A DNA stretch of 64,000 bases, from assembly GCA_905221145.1 (NCBI GenBank), contig CAJNCA010000002.1, positions 310,001-374,000 on the forward strand. Direction: 5' to 3'. The notes below the pieces were generated by a model that was not told the origin of the DNA, did not search any database, and saw nothing but the letters and a program-made list of their open reading frames with translations. Origin of the DNA: a bacterium. GTDB taxonomy: Bacteria > Bacillota > Bacilli > Lactobacillales > Streptococcaceae. Positions within the stretch are counted from its first letter, which is position 1. Every line of letters begins with the position of its first letter. Below are positions 22,734 through 31,308 of the stretch, piece after piece. Made by a program: the position numbers and the translations under genes.

Positions 22734-23936
22734 TTAAAGTTCGATATCACCGAACAAGTCAGCCATTGAGAATCCTGTTTGTGTTTCTGGAAGTTCGAAA
22801 TCACGTTTTTCTTGACGTTTTGGACGACGTGGACGAGCAGCACGTTTTTCTTCTTTTTGTCCTTCTTCTTGAGCTGGACGCTCTTCAAGAGCTTTGATAG
22901 AAAGTGATACGCGCTCTGCATCTGCGTTAACTTCAAGAACTTTAACTTGAACTTCTTGACCAACTTTAAGAGCTTCTTTTGGATTTTCAATACGTTTGTG
23001 TGAAATTTGTGATACGTGAACAAGTCCATCGATACCTGGCAATACTTCAACAAATGCACCGAAGTCAGTCAAACGTTTAACTGTTCCTTCTACTACATCA
23101 CCTTTAGCCAATTTTTGCTCAACGCCATCCCATGGTCCAGGTGTTGTTGCTTTAAGTGAAAGTGATACACGTCCTTCTTCTTCATTAAGATCAAGGATTT
23201 TCACTTCAATTTCTTCACCAACAGTTACAACTGATTTTGGTGATACGTTACGTTCATGCGACAATTCAGTCAAGTGAACCAATCCATCAACACCACCAAG
23301 GTCGATGAAAGCACCGAAGCTTGTAATACGTGCAACTTTACCAGTTACTACATCGCCAACAGCCAATTTACCGAATACTTCAGCACGAGCTGCTGCAGTA
23401 GCTGCTTCAACAACTTCACGACGTGAAAGGATGAAGCGGTTTTCTTTAGCGTCAACTTCTTTGATTTTAGCATCAAATTCTTGACCTACAAAACGCTCAG
23501 TGTTACGTACGAAACGAGTATCCAACATTGAAGCTGGGATAAATCCACGAACACCTTCAAATTCTACTGAAAGTCCACCTTTAACGGCACGAGTTCCTTT
23601 AACAGTAACAACTTCTTCTTCGCGACCAACAAGTTTGTCCCATGCTTTGCGAGCTTCAAGGCGTTTTTTAGATACAAGGTATGTAACTGTATCAGTATCT
23701 TTACCAACTACTTGACGAAGTACAAGAACATCCAATACTTCTCCTACTTTAACAAAGTCATTGATATCTGCATCGCGATCGTTTGTCAATTCGCGAAGAG
23801 TCAAGACACCTTCAACACCAGTTCCAGAGATTGCAACGTTAGCTTGAGTCGCATCAACTGTCAATACTTCAGCACTAACAACATCACCAGTCTCAACTTG
23901 GCTAACGCTATTTAGCAAATCTTCAAATTCGTTCAT
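22734..23936 (-). CDS. rpsA: 30S ribosomal protein S1
   Basis: RNA-binding protein with four S1 domains (about residues 15-90, 105-175, 190-265 and 275-350) and a basic tail with RRPKRQEKRDF. 400 aa, the Firmicute four-domain form and shorter than the six-domain E. coli S1. GGAGG precedes the ATG. A hairpin TCAAGTT / AACTTGA lies just before the ribosome site and could take part in control. Confidence 0.95.
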   Translation of the reverse strand: MNEFEDLLNSVSQVETGDVVSAEVLTVDATQANVAISGTGVEGVLTLRELTNDRDADINDFVKVGEVLDVLVLRQVVGKDTDTVTYLVSKKRLEARKAWDKLVGREEEVVTVKGTRAVKGGLSVEFEGVRGFIPASMLDTRFVRNTERFVGQEFDAKIKEVDAKENRFILSRREVVEAATAAARAEVFGKLAVGDVVTGKVARITSFGAFIDLGGVDGLVHLTELSHERNVSPKSVVTVGEEIEVKILDLNEEEGRVSLSLKATTPGPWDGVEQKLAKGDVVEGTVKRLTDFGAFVEVLPGIDGLVHVSQISHKRIENPKEALKVGQEVQVKVLEVNADAERVSLSIKALEERPAQEEGQKEEKRAARPRRPKRQEKRDFELPETQTGFSMADLFGDIEL

Positions 23937-24097
23937 CTAAAAAATCCTCCAACAATCAAGTTTTTCTTAAACTTGACATACTTATAATTTTTTTCCTAAG
24001 CACCCGCAAGAACATGTTCATATTGTTCACGTCTTTCAATTATAAAAATAAAATACCCTAAGATATTTTGCTTTTTATCTTGATCATTACCTAAGAA
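23937..24097 (-). promoter_or_regulatory. rpsA leader with two inverted repeats
   Basis: On the minus strand the 160-nt stretch after tRNA-Gln contains GAACATGTTC within GTGAACAATATGAACATGTTC-like repeats (cut here) and the hairpin TCAAGTT-6 nt-AACTTGA next to the GGAGG site. S1 is known to autoregulate in enterobacteria; whether this leader does so is inference. TATAAT near 24045 may be an rpsA promoter but its -35 is poor. Confidence 0.4.
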
Positions 24098-24169
24098 CTG
24101 GGGTAGCTGGATTCGAACCAACGCATGAGGGAGTCAAAGTCCCTTGCCTTACCGCTTGGCTATACCCCA
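24098..24169 (-). tRNA. tRNA-Gln (anticodon TTG)
   Basis: 72-nt cloverleaf. Acceptor TGGGGTA / TACCCCA with discriminator G, anticodon loop ACTTTGACT with TTG, T-loop GGTTCGAATCC. CCA is not encoded. Confidence 0.97.
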
Positions 24170-24178
24170 TTGATGAAA

Positions 24179-24259
24179 TGGAGAGAGAGGGATTCGAACC
24201 CCCGAACCCGAAGGAGCGGATTTACAGTCCGCCGCGTTTAGCCTCTTCGCTATCTCTCC
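24179..24259 (-). tRNA. tRNA-Tyr (anticodon GTA)
   Basis: 81-nt tRNA with a long variable arm (class II). Acceptor GGAGAGA / TCTCTCC with discriminator A, anticodon loop CTGTAAA with GTA, T-loop GGTTCGAATCC. Located 9 nt upstream of tRNA-Gln; the two share a promoter. Confidence 0.97.
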
Positions 24260-24276
24260 TACAATCAACATGGACT

Positions 24277-24305
24277 ATTATATCATGAAAATTTCAAAAA
24301 AACAA
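24277..24305 (-). promoter_or_regulatory. promoter of tRNA-Tyr/tRNA-Gln
   Basis: -35 TTGTTT (24300-24305), 17-nt spacer, extended -10 TGA-TATAAT (box 24277-24282), about 17 nt before the mature tRNA-Tyr 5' end. The -35 ends just before the DUF2969 stop codon at 24309. Confidence 0.75.
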
Positions 24306-24308
24306 GAC

Positions 24309-24539
24309 TTATTTTGCTAAATTATAATTTTCAATCAAAATTTCCACAGCTTTTTCCAATTTTTTATAAAAACTATCGACATTCCCATTCTTTATGATAG
24401 CAAATTGTCCATCTAATTCGGCAATTTCTCCGATAACTTTTTTACCGATAGTCAATGTATAACCTTCAAAACTGTCTTTTCCAACATTGACTTTGGCATC
24501 TGCTACTTGAATTTCAATTTTTTTATCTTTCTTACTCAT
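24309..24539 (-). CDS. DUF2969 family small protein
   Basis: Unknown function. 76 aa, soluble, strongly charged start (MSKKDKKIEI) and a compact predicted beta-alpha fold (GYTLTIGKKVIGEIAELDG). I assign DUF2969 from length, sequence character and occurrence in streptococci. GAGAGGTATG-like purine stretch precedes the ATG. It may be transcribed into the tRNA pair downstream. Confidence 0.75.
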   Translation of the reverse strand: MSKKDKKIEIQVADAKVNVGKDSFEGYTLTIGKKVIGEIAELDGQFAIIKNGNVDSFYKKLEKAVEILIENYNLAK

Positions 24540-24593
24540 TTCATACCTCTCTTCACTTTTTCTATTTTACAAGAAAATCCTAAAACTAGCAAG

Positions 24594-24633
24594 AAAAAAC
24601 TCTATATCATTCCAAGTCTGATATAGAGTTTTT
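24594..24633. terminator. terminator of the ilvE-binding-protein unit (symmetrical)
   Basis: 11-bp stem ACTCTATATCA / TGATATAGAGT flanked by A6 and T5, so it can act on both strands. It ends a few bases after the binding-protein stop. Confidence 0.85.
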
Positions 24634-24638
24634 CTGCT

Positions 24639-26606
24639 TTATTTAATGTGTTTTTCTAGTTCTTTTTGGTACTTACCGTTTGATTCCAATTTTTCTTTTT
24701 GCCATTTTTTCAGTGCTTCTCCATATTCTTTTGTAGTAACGATATCTTTTTGCAATTTCATTCCTTTAAAGATATATGGGTCACCCTTAATACCAACTTG
24801 TGAGTATGGTTTTGAGAATGGCACTACATTACTTACAACTGGAGAACCACCAGATGAGGCTGTTGGCATCAATAATGAACTATCTGTCAACCAAGCTTGA
24901 GCCTTGGCATATTTTTCATAGCGTTCTTCAAGATTTGTAGTTTCTGAATCGGCATCATCCAATAATTTCTTATACTGGTCTAAACCAAGTTTCGCTACAA
25001 CATCCTTATCTTTTCCTTTAGTGATACCAAGGTGTTTCATAGCAGAACCTGATTTAGGATCCATGATATTCAAGTAAGAGGCTGGGTCTTGATAACTTGG
25101 AGCCCATCCTGTACTGTTCAAATCATAGTCTTTTTGAGAAGGAACACGCGCTTGAGAAGTGATTGTTTCCTTTTCATTATCTGTCATTTGAAGAACATCG
25201 ATGACAACATTTTCAGCACCAAGAGTTGATTCGATAGACTGTTTGAAAGAATTACTTTGTTGAACGGCGATGGTATCTGTTTGTTCAACTGGGACATCCA
25301 AGTGAATTGGGAAGCTTACCCCTTTAGATTCCAAGTCTTTCTTAGCTTTTTCAAATGCTGCCTTAGCCTTGTCAGGGTTGTAGATAGAATCCTTACCGTC
25401 AACTAGCTCAACACCTTTCCACTGGTCACCATAGTTCACCAACTCTGCTTGGGCGATTTGACCAAAGTTCTTACCGCCTGCTTGCACGAAGTTATCTGGA
25501 ACGAGACTGTTACGAATAATCTTGTCCGCACCGTCTTCACCATTTAGCTGAGCAGCATAAGAATGGCGGTTAAAGGCAAAGTTGATAGCCTGACGGAAGT
25601 CCTTATTAAGCATAGCTTCTTTTGTAGAAGTCTTTTGTTCTTCACTTGTTTTCGCAGTTTTATTGTATGACTGACGATTTACGTTAAAGGTGAAGTAATA
25701 ACTACTTGAGTCCTGTGGGCTATAAGTAATTTTATCTCCGTATTGTTCCAAAGTTGAAGCAAAGTTTGAGCTACTTGGGAAGAGACGAGCTGTCGTATAG
25801 GCACCTGAAGAGAAGCTACGAATCAAGGATTCCTGATCTGAACCATCGTAGTAGGTCAATTTAATCTTCTCAATTTTTACCTTTTCTTTATCCCAGTAGT
25901 TTGGATTTTTCTCGTATTCGATCAACGATTTAGACGTCAAGGTCTTCAAGATATAAGGACCATTGTAAAGAATCCCTGCTGGAGTAACTGCTCCATAATC
26001 TTTACCTGATGCCTTCAAAAACTCTTCATTTACAGGCAACATCGTTGCTGTTGTGACTTTAGAGTTCCAGAAGCTTTCTGGTTTGTTTAGGGTATATTCG
26101 ACTGTGTAATCGTCCAAAGCCTTGACACCAACTGTAGAGAAATCGTTCGTTTCACCAGTCATGTAGGCATCCAAGCCCTTGATTGAATTTTGGATGAGAG
26201 AGACACCGTCTGACTTACCGTCAGCTACGTGTTTCAATCCTGTTACAAAGTCATGGGCTGTTACTTCTGCGTATTCTTCACCTTCTGAAGTGTACCATTT
26301 AACTCCTTTACGAAGTTTATAGGTATAAGTCAAACCATCTTTTGACACAGACCAATCTTCAGCCAAGGAAGGAATAACATTTCCGTATTGGTCGTTCTCC
26401 ATCAAGCCATCAACCACGTTCCCGATGACATCTGTTGTAGATGTACGAGTCGCTATACTATAGTCCAAAGATGCTGGATCTACTGCATAAACATATGAAA
26501 ATGTTGTCGGTGCATCTGCTTCTTTATCAGCTTTTCCACAAGCTACTAAAAGAGCTGTTGTGCTCAGGACCACTCCTGCTGTTAAGAGCCACTTTTTCGA
26601 TTTCAT
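24639..26606 (-). CDS. oligopeptide ABC transporter substrate-binding lipoprotein (AliA/AmiA family)
   Basis: Captures oligopeptides outside the cell for an ABC importer. 655 aa from the ATG at 26606 (AAGGAG upstream; the TTG one codon earlier is not needed). Signal peptide with lipobox TTALLVACGK, lipidated Cys near residue 23, then an SBP_bac_5 (family 5) periplasmic-binding fold. No permease or ATPase gene nearby, so it likely feeds the shared Ami permease, as AliA and AliB do in pneumococcus. Begins 22 nt after ilvE, hence probably under the same CodY control. Confidence 0.9.
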   Translation of the reverse strand: MKSKKWLLTAGVVLSTTALLVACGKADKEADAPTTFSYVYAVDPASLDYSIATRTSTTDVIGNVVDGLMENDQYGNVIPSLAEDWSVSKDGLTYTYKLRKGVKWYTSEGEEYAEVTAHDFVTGLKHVADGKSDGVSLIQNSIKGLDAYMTGETNDFSTVGVKALDDYTVEYTLNKPESFWNSKVTTATMLPVNEEFLKASGKDYGAVTPAGILYNGPYILKTLTSKSLIEYEKNPNYWDKEKVKIEKIKLTYYDGSDQESLIRSFSSGAYTTARLFPSSSNFASTLEQYGDKITYSPQDSSSYYFTFNVNRQSYNKTAKTSEEQKTSTKEAMLNKDFRQAINFAFNRHSYAAQLNGEDGADKIIRNSLVPDNFVQAGGKNFGQIAQAELVNYGDQWKGVELVDGKDSIYNPDKAKAAFEKAKKDLESKGVSFPIHLDVPVEQTDTIAVQQSNSFKQSIESTLGAENVVIDVLQMTDNEKETITSQARVPSQKDYDLNSTGWAPSYQDPASYLNIMDPKSGSAMKHLGITKGKDKDVVAKLGLDQYKKLLDDADSETTNLEERYEKYAKAQAWLTDSSLLMPTASSGGSPVVSNVVPFSKPYSQVGIKGDPYIFKGMKLQKDIVTTKEYGEALKKWQKEKLESNGKYQKELEKHIK

Positions 26607-26628
26607 CAAAAATCTCCTTTTGTTTATT

Positions 26629-27651
26629 TTAATCTACTTTTACAATCCAACCTTCTGGCGCTTCAATATCACCAAACTGAATACCTGTCAATTCATCATA
26701 GAGTTTACGAGTCACAGGACCAACTTCTGTTTCACTATAGAATACATGGAAATCATCACCGTGTTGAATTCCACCAATTGGCGAAATAACTGCTGCCGTA
26801 CCACAAGCACCTGCCTCTACAAAACGATCCAGCTTATCAATTGGGACATCACCTTCAATAGGTGTCAAGCCCAAGCGATGTTCTGCCAAATAAAGCAAAG
26901 AATACTTGGTAATAGATGGCAAGATAGATGGACTCAATGGTGTTACAAATTCATTGTCAGCTGTAATTCCAAAGAAGTTAGCTGAACCGACTTCTTCAAT
27001 CTTTGTATGAGTTGATGGGTCTAGGTAGATAACATCTGAGAAATGACGTGATTTAGCCAATTTCCCTGGCAAGAGACTGGCAGCATAGTTCCCACCAACC
27101 TTAGCCGCACCTGTACCATTTGGAGCGGCACGGTCGTATTCATCCTGAATCAAGAAGTTAGTTGGGACCAAACCACCCTTAAAGTAATTACCAACTGGCA
27201 TAGCAAAGATAGTGAAAATGTATTCCTCCGCTGGTTTTACCCCGATAATATCTCCAACACCAATCAAAAGTGGACGAAGATAAAGGGTTCCACCTGTTCC
27301 ATATGGTGGTACGTATTCTTCATTCGCGCGGACAACTGCCTTACAAGCTTCTACAAACATGTCTGTCGGAACTTGTGGCATCAAGAGACGATCACAAGTA
27401 CGTTGCAGGCGTTTAGCATTTTCGTCAGGACGGAAAAGTTGAACACTACCATCCTTAGTACGATAAGCTTTCAAACCTTCAAATGCTTGTTGGCCATAGT
27501 GAAGACTTGGAGAAGACTCTGAAATATGCAATGTTGCATCCTCTGTAAGCTCTCCTTGATTCCATTGTCCATTTTTAAAATGAGCAATATAGCGATAAGG
27601 TAATTTCATATAGGAAAAGCCGAGATTTTCCCAATCAATCGTTACTGTCAT
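26629..27651 (-). CDS. ilvE: branched-chain amino acid aminotransferase
   Basis: PLP enzyme for the last step of Leu, Ile and Val synthesis and the first step of their breakdown. 340 aa, fold type IV. PLP-binding Lys is expected in the AAKVGGNYA segment, and LHYGQQAFEGLKAYR is typical of the family. AAGGAG precedes the ATG. Confidence 0.96.
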   Translation of the reverse strand: MTVTIDWENLGFSYMKLPYRYIAHFKNGQWNQGELTEDATLHISESSPSLHYGQQAFEGLKAYRTKDGSVQLFRPDENAKRLQRTCDRLLMPQVPTDMFVEACKAVVRANEEYVPPYGTGGTLYLRPLLIGVGDIIGVKPAEEYIFTIFAMPVGNYFKGGLVPTNFLIQDEYDRAAPNGTGAAKVGGNYAASLLPGKLAKSRHFSDVIYLDPSTHTKIEEVGSANFFGITADNEFVTPLSPSILPSITKYSLLYLAEHRLGLTPIEGDVPIDKLDRFVEAGACGTAAVISPIGGIQHGDDFHVFYSETEVGPVTRKLYDELTGIQFGDIEAPEGWIVKVD

Positions 27652-27685
27652 ATTCCACTCCTTATTCTAAAAACCTATTTCTTTT

Positions 27686-27713
27686 ATTCTACACTATTTT
27701 TCTAAAATAGCAA
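27686..27713 (-). promoter_or_regulatory. promoter of ilvE
   Basis: -35 TTGCTA (27708-27713), 16-nt spacer, -10 TAGAAT (27686-27691) on the minus strand. Confidence 0.7.
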
Positions 27714-27724
27714 GTATATTTTGT

Positions 27725-27739
27725 AATTTTCAGAAAATT
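27725..27739. promoter_or_regulatory. CodY box upstream of ilvE
   Basis: AATTTTCAGAAAATT matches the published CodY consensus AATTTTCWGAAAATT at all 15 positions. It lies 12 bp upstream of the ilvE -35. CodY responds to branched-chain amino acids, the product and substrate class of IlvE. Confidence 0.9.
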
Positions 27740-27745
27740 TCTTCA

Positions 27746-27777
27746 ATAAAAAGAACCAGCTCTTAGAACTGATTCTT
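27746..27777 (-). terminator. terminator of parC
   Basis: Stem AGAATCAGTTCT / GAGCTGGTTCT followed by TTTTATT on the minus strand. It borders the CodY box. Confidence 0.75.
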
Positions 27778-27785
27778 CATTTCAC

Positions 27786-30257
27786 TTATTTGGCTTCAGT
27801 AAATATCTCTTTAAGATAAGCGTCAAAAACTTCTTCATCTGAAATCGTGTCAGAGATGAAGCTACCGTTGCTTGTGCGTTCTGACAGGTTCAAGTCTTGC
27901 AATCGACTTTCATAAATTGTTCCTTTATTGGATTGGATAAACAGAATCTGGTCGTTTTCTTCTACTTCTGTACTAAAGAGGTCACCTACAAATCCTTGCT
28001 CTGAAACTGCTCCAGCCAAGAAGACTCGATGTGGTTTGTTTTTTAACTCACGCAAGACTTGTAGACCTCGTTTGGCACGACTGGTCGCTGGAATTTCCTC
28101 AACGGAAACGCGTTTCAAACTTCCACGCTGAGTCAAGAGGTAGAAGGATGAGGTGTTGCAGATAAAGGCCGATTGGAGTACATCATCTTCTTTCAGATTC
28201 ATAGCCTTGACCCCTGCCGCCTTGGCACCAACAACCGGAACCTCTTCGATATTGAAACGAAGGGCATAACCGTTTTGGCTAATCAAGAGAACATCATCTA
28301 GTTTAATCGGAGCCACTGCTACAATCTGGTCTGTCTCGTCTTTGAGCTTAGCATACTTGACAGACTTAGATTTATAGGTCCGCCATGGAGTGAACTCTTT
28401 TCGCTCTACACGCTTGATTTGACCAAGACGAGTCGCAGCAAAGTAGGTTGTCGCATCATCAAACTGATCCACGACTTCCACATAAAGGATTTCTTCGTTA
28501 GTTTCAAAGTTTGTAATGGTCTGGCTCAGATGCTCTCCGATGTCCTTCCAGCGAATATCTGCTAATTCATGGATTGGTCTGTAGATAACATTTCCGAGAC
28601 TTGTGAACATCAAGAGGTGCTGGGTTGTCTTGGCAGCTTGAACAAAAATCAAACGATCGTCATCACGTTTGCCAATTTCTTCCAGCGTTGAAGCCGCAAA
28701 GGAACGTGGACTGGTACGCTTGATGTAACCTGCCTTGGTCACGCTGACGTAGGTATCTTCCTCAGCAATCAGACTAGCTGTATCAATCTCGATTGCTTTT
28801 GCAGTGTCTTCTAAAGAACTCAAACGCGGAGTCGCAAATTTCTTCTTAACCTCACGAAGTTCTTTCTTCATGAGATTGTACATAGTCCGTTCATCACCGA
28901 TGATGGCTGCAAGCATGGCAATCTTTTCACAAAGTTCTGCTTCTTCTTCCTGTAAGACAACCACATCGGTATTGGTCAAACGGTAAAGTTGCAATGTAAC
29001 AATGGCCTCAGCCTGCTCTTCTGTAAAATCATAGCTGACCTTGAGGTTTTCCTTGGCATCAGCTTTATTCTCAGAAGCACGGATAAGGGCAATGACTGCG
29101 TCCAAAATCGAAATTACACGAATCAAACCTTCGACGATATGGAGACGTTTCTCAGCCTTTTCCTTATCATAGCGGGAACGCGCCAAAATCACTTCACGAC
29201 GGTGGGCGATGTAGCTAGACAAAATTGGGACAATCCCAACCTGACGAGGTGTGAAATTGTCAATCGCCACCATGTTAAAGTTGTAATTGATTTGTAGGTC
29301 AGTGTATTTAAAGAGATAATTAAGAACGAGCTCTGTATTAGCATCTTTCTTGAGCTCAATAGCGATACGAAGACCGTCACGGTCAGACTCATCACGAACC
29401 TCAGCAATTCCTGCAACCTTGTTATTGACACGGACATCATCGATTTTCTTAACCAGATTGGCCTTATTGATTTCATAAGGAATCTCAGTGATAACGATTT
29501 GTTCCTTACCACCTTTTAGATTTTCAATCTCCGTCTTGGAACGAACAACCACACGCCCTTTCCCAGTTTCATAGGCCTTCTTGATTTCATCACGACCTTG
29601 GATGATGGCTCCTGTAGGAAAGTCTGGCCCAGGCAAGAATTCCATGAGTTTATCAACTTTTGCCGTTGGATGGTCAATCATATAAACAGCAGCATCAATA
29701 ACCTCAGCCAAATTATGGGGAGGAATATCTGTGGCATATCCAGCAGAAATCCCAGTCGAACCATTAACTAAAAGGTTTGGAAAGGCTGCTGGCAAAACAG
29801 TTGGTTCTTTCTCGGTATCGTCAAAGTTCCATGCAAAAGGGACTGTCTTTTTCTCGATATCTTGAAGAAGATAACCAGCAATCTCAGACAAACGAGCCTC
29901 GGTATAACGCATCGCCGCAGGCGGATCTCCGTCCATAGAACCATTATTACCGTGCATTTCGACCAAAATCTCACGATTTTTCCAATCCTGAGACATACGA
30001 ACCATGGCATCATAGATGGAGCTGTCACCGTGTGGGTGAAAATTCCCCATGATGTTCCCGACTGACTTGGCCGACTTACGGTAGCTCTTGTCAAAAGTAT
30101 TGCCATCTTTATTCATCGAATAAAGAATACGACGCTGAACCGGCTTGAGTCCATCACGAATATCTGGCAAAGCCCGGTCTTGAATAATGTACTTGGAGTA
30201 GCGACCAAAGCGCTCTCCCATGATGTCCTCAAGGGACATGTTTTGAATGTTACTCAT
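27786..30257 (-). CDS. parC: DNA topoisomerase IV subunit A
   Basis: Decatenates daughter chromosomes with ParE. 823 aa from the ATG at 30257 (MSNIQNMSLE). Active-site Tyr118 in AAMRYTEA. The quinolone-resistance region reads HPHGDSSIYD with Ser79 and Asp83 in the sensitive form, and Lys137 is also wild type; residue 91 is Asp. No Shine-Dalgarno at normal spacing: the nearest purine run, GAGGG, is 13 nt from the ATG, and the intervening bases are the 3' end of a structured repeat. Confidence 0.97.
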   Translation of the reverse strand: MSNIQNMSLEDIMGERFGRYSKYIIQDRALPDIRDGLKPVQRRILYSMNKDGNTFDKSYRKSAKSVGNIMGNFHPHGDSSIYDAMVRMSQDWKNREILVEMHGNNGSMDGDPPAAMRYTEARLSEIAGYLLQDIEKKTVPFAWNFDDTEKEPTVLPAAFPNLLVNGSTGISAGYATDIPPHNLAEVIDAAVYMIDHPTAKVDKLMEFLPGPDFPTGAIIQGRDEIKKAYETGKGRVVVRSKTEIENLKGGKEQIVITEIPYEINKANLVKKIDDVRVNNKVAGIAEVRDESDRDGLRIAIELKKDANTELVLNYLFKYTDLQINYNFNMVAIDNFTPRQVGIVPILSSYIAHRREVILARSRYDKEKAEKRLHIVEGLIRVISILDAVIALIRASENKADAKENLKVSYDFTEEQAEAIVTLQLYRLTNTDVVVLQEEEAELCEKIAMLAAIIGDERTMYNLMKKELREVKKKFATPRLSSLEDTAKAIEIDTASLIAEEDTYVSVTKAGYIKRTSPRSFAASTLEEIGKRDDDRLIFVQAAKTTQHLLMFTSLGNVIYRPIHELADIRWKDIGEHLSQTITNFETNEEILYVEVVDQFDDATTYFAATRLGQIKRVERKEFTPWRTYKSKSVKYAKLKDETDQIVAVAPIKLDDVLLISQNGYALRFNIEEVPVVGAKAAGVKAMNLKEDDVLQSAFICNTSSFYLLTQRGSLKRVSVEEIPATSRAKRGLQVLRELKNKPHRVFLAGAVSEQGFVGDLFSTEVEENDQILFIQSNKGTIYESRLQDLNLSERTSNGSFISDTISDEEVFDAYLKEIFTEAK

Positions 30258-30377
30258 ATAGGATACAGAGCCCTCAAAATACAAAGGAAAAATAGGAAAT
30301 TTTTAAAGTAAGCAAGCTCACAAGAGAATTTCTCTTTTTAACACAGCATTTAGGGCGTGTTCAACTCCTTTCAAAGA
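30258..30377 (-). repeat. structured repeat, copy E (parC leader)
   Basis: Same family as the four units upstream of deoD. Minus-strand order: GAAAGG, hairpin 1 (AACAC / GTGTT, plus positions 30340-30344 and 30357-30361) with loop CCCTAAATGC, AAAAAGA spacer, hairpin 2 (GAAATT / AATTTC, 30296-30301 and 30327-30332), then CCTATTTTTCCTTTG and GTATCC right before the parC ATG. Closest to copy C, which has loop CCCTAAAAGC. Confidence 0.75.
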
Positions 30378-30462
30378 ATGTAGAGTAGTTTTTTATAGAA
30401 AAGGTGTTCAGTTACTATAAATAACCAAACTATCCTTTCTGTAGTTTAATCTTTTTAATTAG
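30378..30462 (-). other. imperfect hairpin region after the adenylyltransferase gene
   Basis: Minus strand AGAAAGG ... CCTTTTCT pair around a GTTA / TAAC inner stem, followed by ATAAAAAACTAC. It may be the terminator of the adenylyltransferase gene or a degraded first half of another copy of the structured repeat (it also begins AGAAAGG). Confidence 0.4.
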
Positions 30463-31281
30463 TCAGCGATTTAGAAGTCTCTCCTCAGCATACTCAATCA
30501 TCTTCTCAGCTACTTCTTTATCGTAGTTAAAGCCCATCTTGTTAGCAAGGTATCGTGCCTCTTGGTGGAAAAGCTTCATTGTAGCAAACAAAGACTGAGT
30601 GATTTTATCTATACTTGAAAAATCAAGCAGATTTGAGAATTCCTTTTCTTTCTCAATGGGTAAATAGTTAAAGAGATTCTTATAATTCTTTCCGACGTCT
30701 ACTTTTCCCTTATCACTTGCCACCTGCCAAGCTAAGACTTTTAACAACTCTTTCTGGCAAATACCGTAGAGATGGTCAGTGGCATAGATGACTTGATGGC
30801 GACAGATTCCTTTGACCACGTAGGCTGACACCCACCAAAATTCATTGCAGGCTTTTTCAAAATCCTTTTCAGTAGCTGGGGTTATCCAGTAACGCTCTAT
30901 ATTTGGGAAATAGGCTTCAAATAAATTTTCTGGATCTTCCAAAACAGCAAATCCTGCCTCACTATCCACCCACTCTTGCATGTGTTCTTTAGGGCAAAGA
31001 GTCAAATCAATACGATTGCCATCTTCAAAAAGCATGAGATAGAGACGACGATTACCAAGACCAACTTCTTGCTCGATAATGCGTTTCCCAAACTGATTCA
31101 ACCAAGAAAGGTCACTTGTCAGATTATCTAAATCTTCCACAATATAGACCAAATCATAGTCTTGAAATTCATCTTTTGGAGCTTTTGGACAAGCTCGCGA
31201 ACCAGACATGGCGACAGCTTTGACTTGTAAAGTTTTGGCTGTTTGTAAAATCACATCGAGCATTTCTGTTTCAGTTCTCAT
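30463..31281 (-). CDS. aminoglycoside 6-adenylyltransferase-like protein (ANT(6) family)
   Basis: Homologue of streptomycin adenylyltransferases, which transfer AMP to the 6-OH of streptomycin. 272 aa. The nucleotidyltransferase core is visible as MSGSRA and DEFQDYDLVY (about residues 25-48), and a later RIDLTL. Start MRTETEML aligns with MRTE/MRSE starts of known ANT(6) proteins; an ATG four codons upstream is equally weakly supplied with a ribosome site. It sits between parE and parC, the position reported for an ant gene in S. mitis and S. oralis. Resistance activity is not shown by sequence; such chromosomal homologues may have other substrates. Confidence 0.85.
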   Translation of the reverse strand: MRTETEMLDVILQTAKTLQVKAVAMSGSRACPKAPKDEFQDYDLVYIVEDLDNLTSDLSWLNQFGKRIIEQEVGLGNRRLYLMLFEDGNRIDLTLCPKEHMQEWVDSEAGFAVLEDPENLFEAYFPNIERYWITPATEKDFEKACNEFWWVSAYVVKGICRHQVIYATDHLYGICQKELLKVLAWQVASDKGKVDVGKNYKNLFNYLPIEKEKEFSNLLDFSSIDKITQSLFATMKLFHQEARYLANKMGFNYDKEVAEKMIEYAEERLLNR

Positions 31282-31308
31282 GTTAATACCCATTCGTTAA
31301 AGACCGAC

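Noticed and set aside
22661..23059. 132-aa frame inside the 3' half of rpsA
   Set aside because: Shadow frame of a strongly conserved ribosomal gene, Lys/Leu-rich, no ribosome site.
27786..30257. Quinolone resistance mutation in ParC
   Set aside because: Ser79, Asp83 and Lys137 are in the sensitive form.
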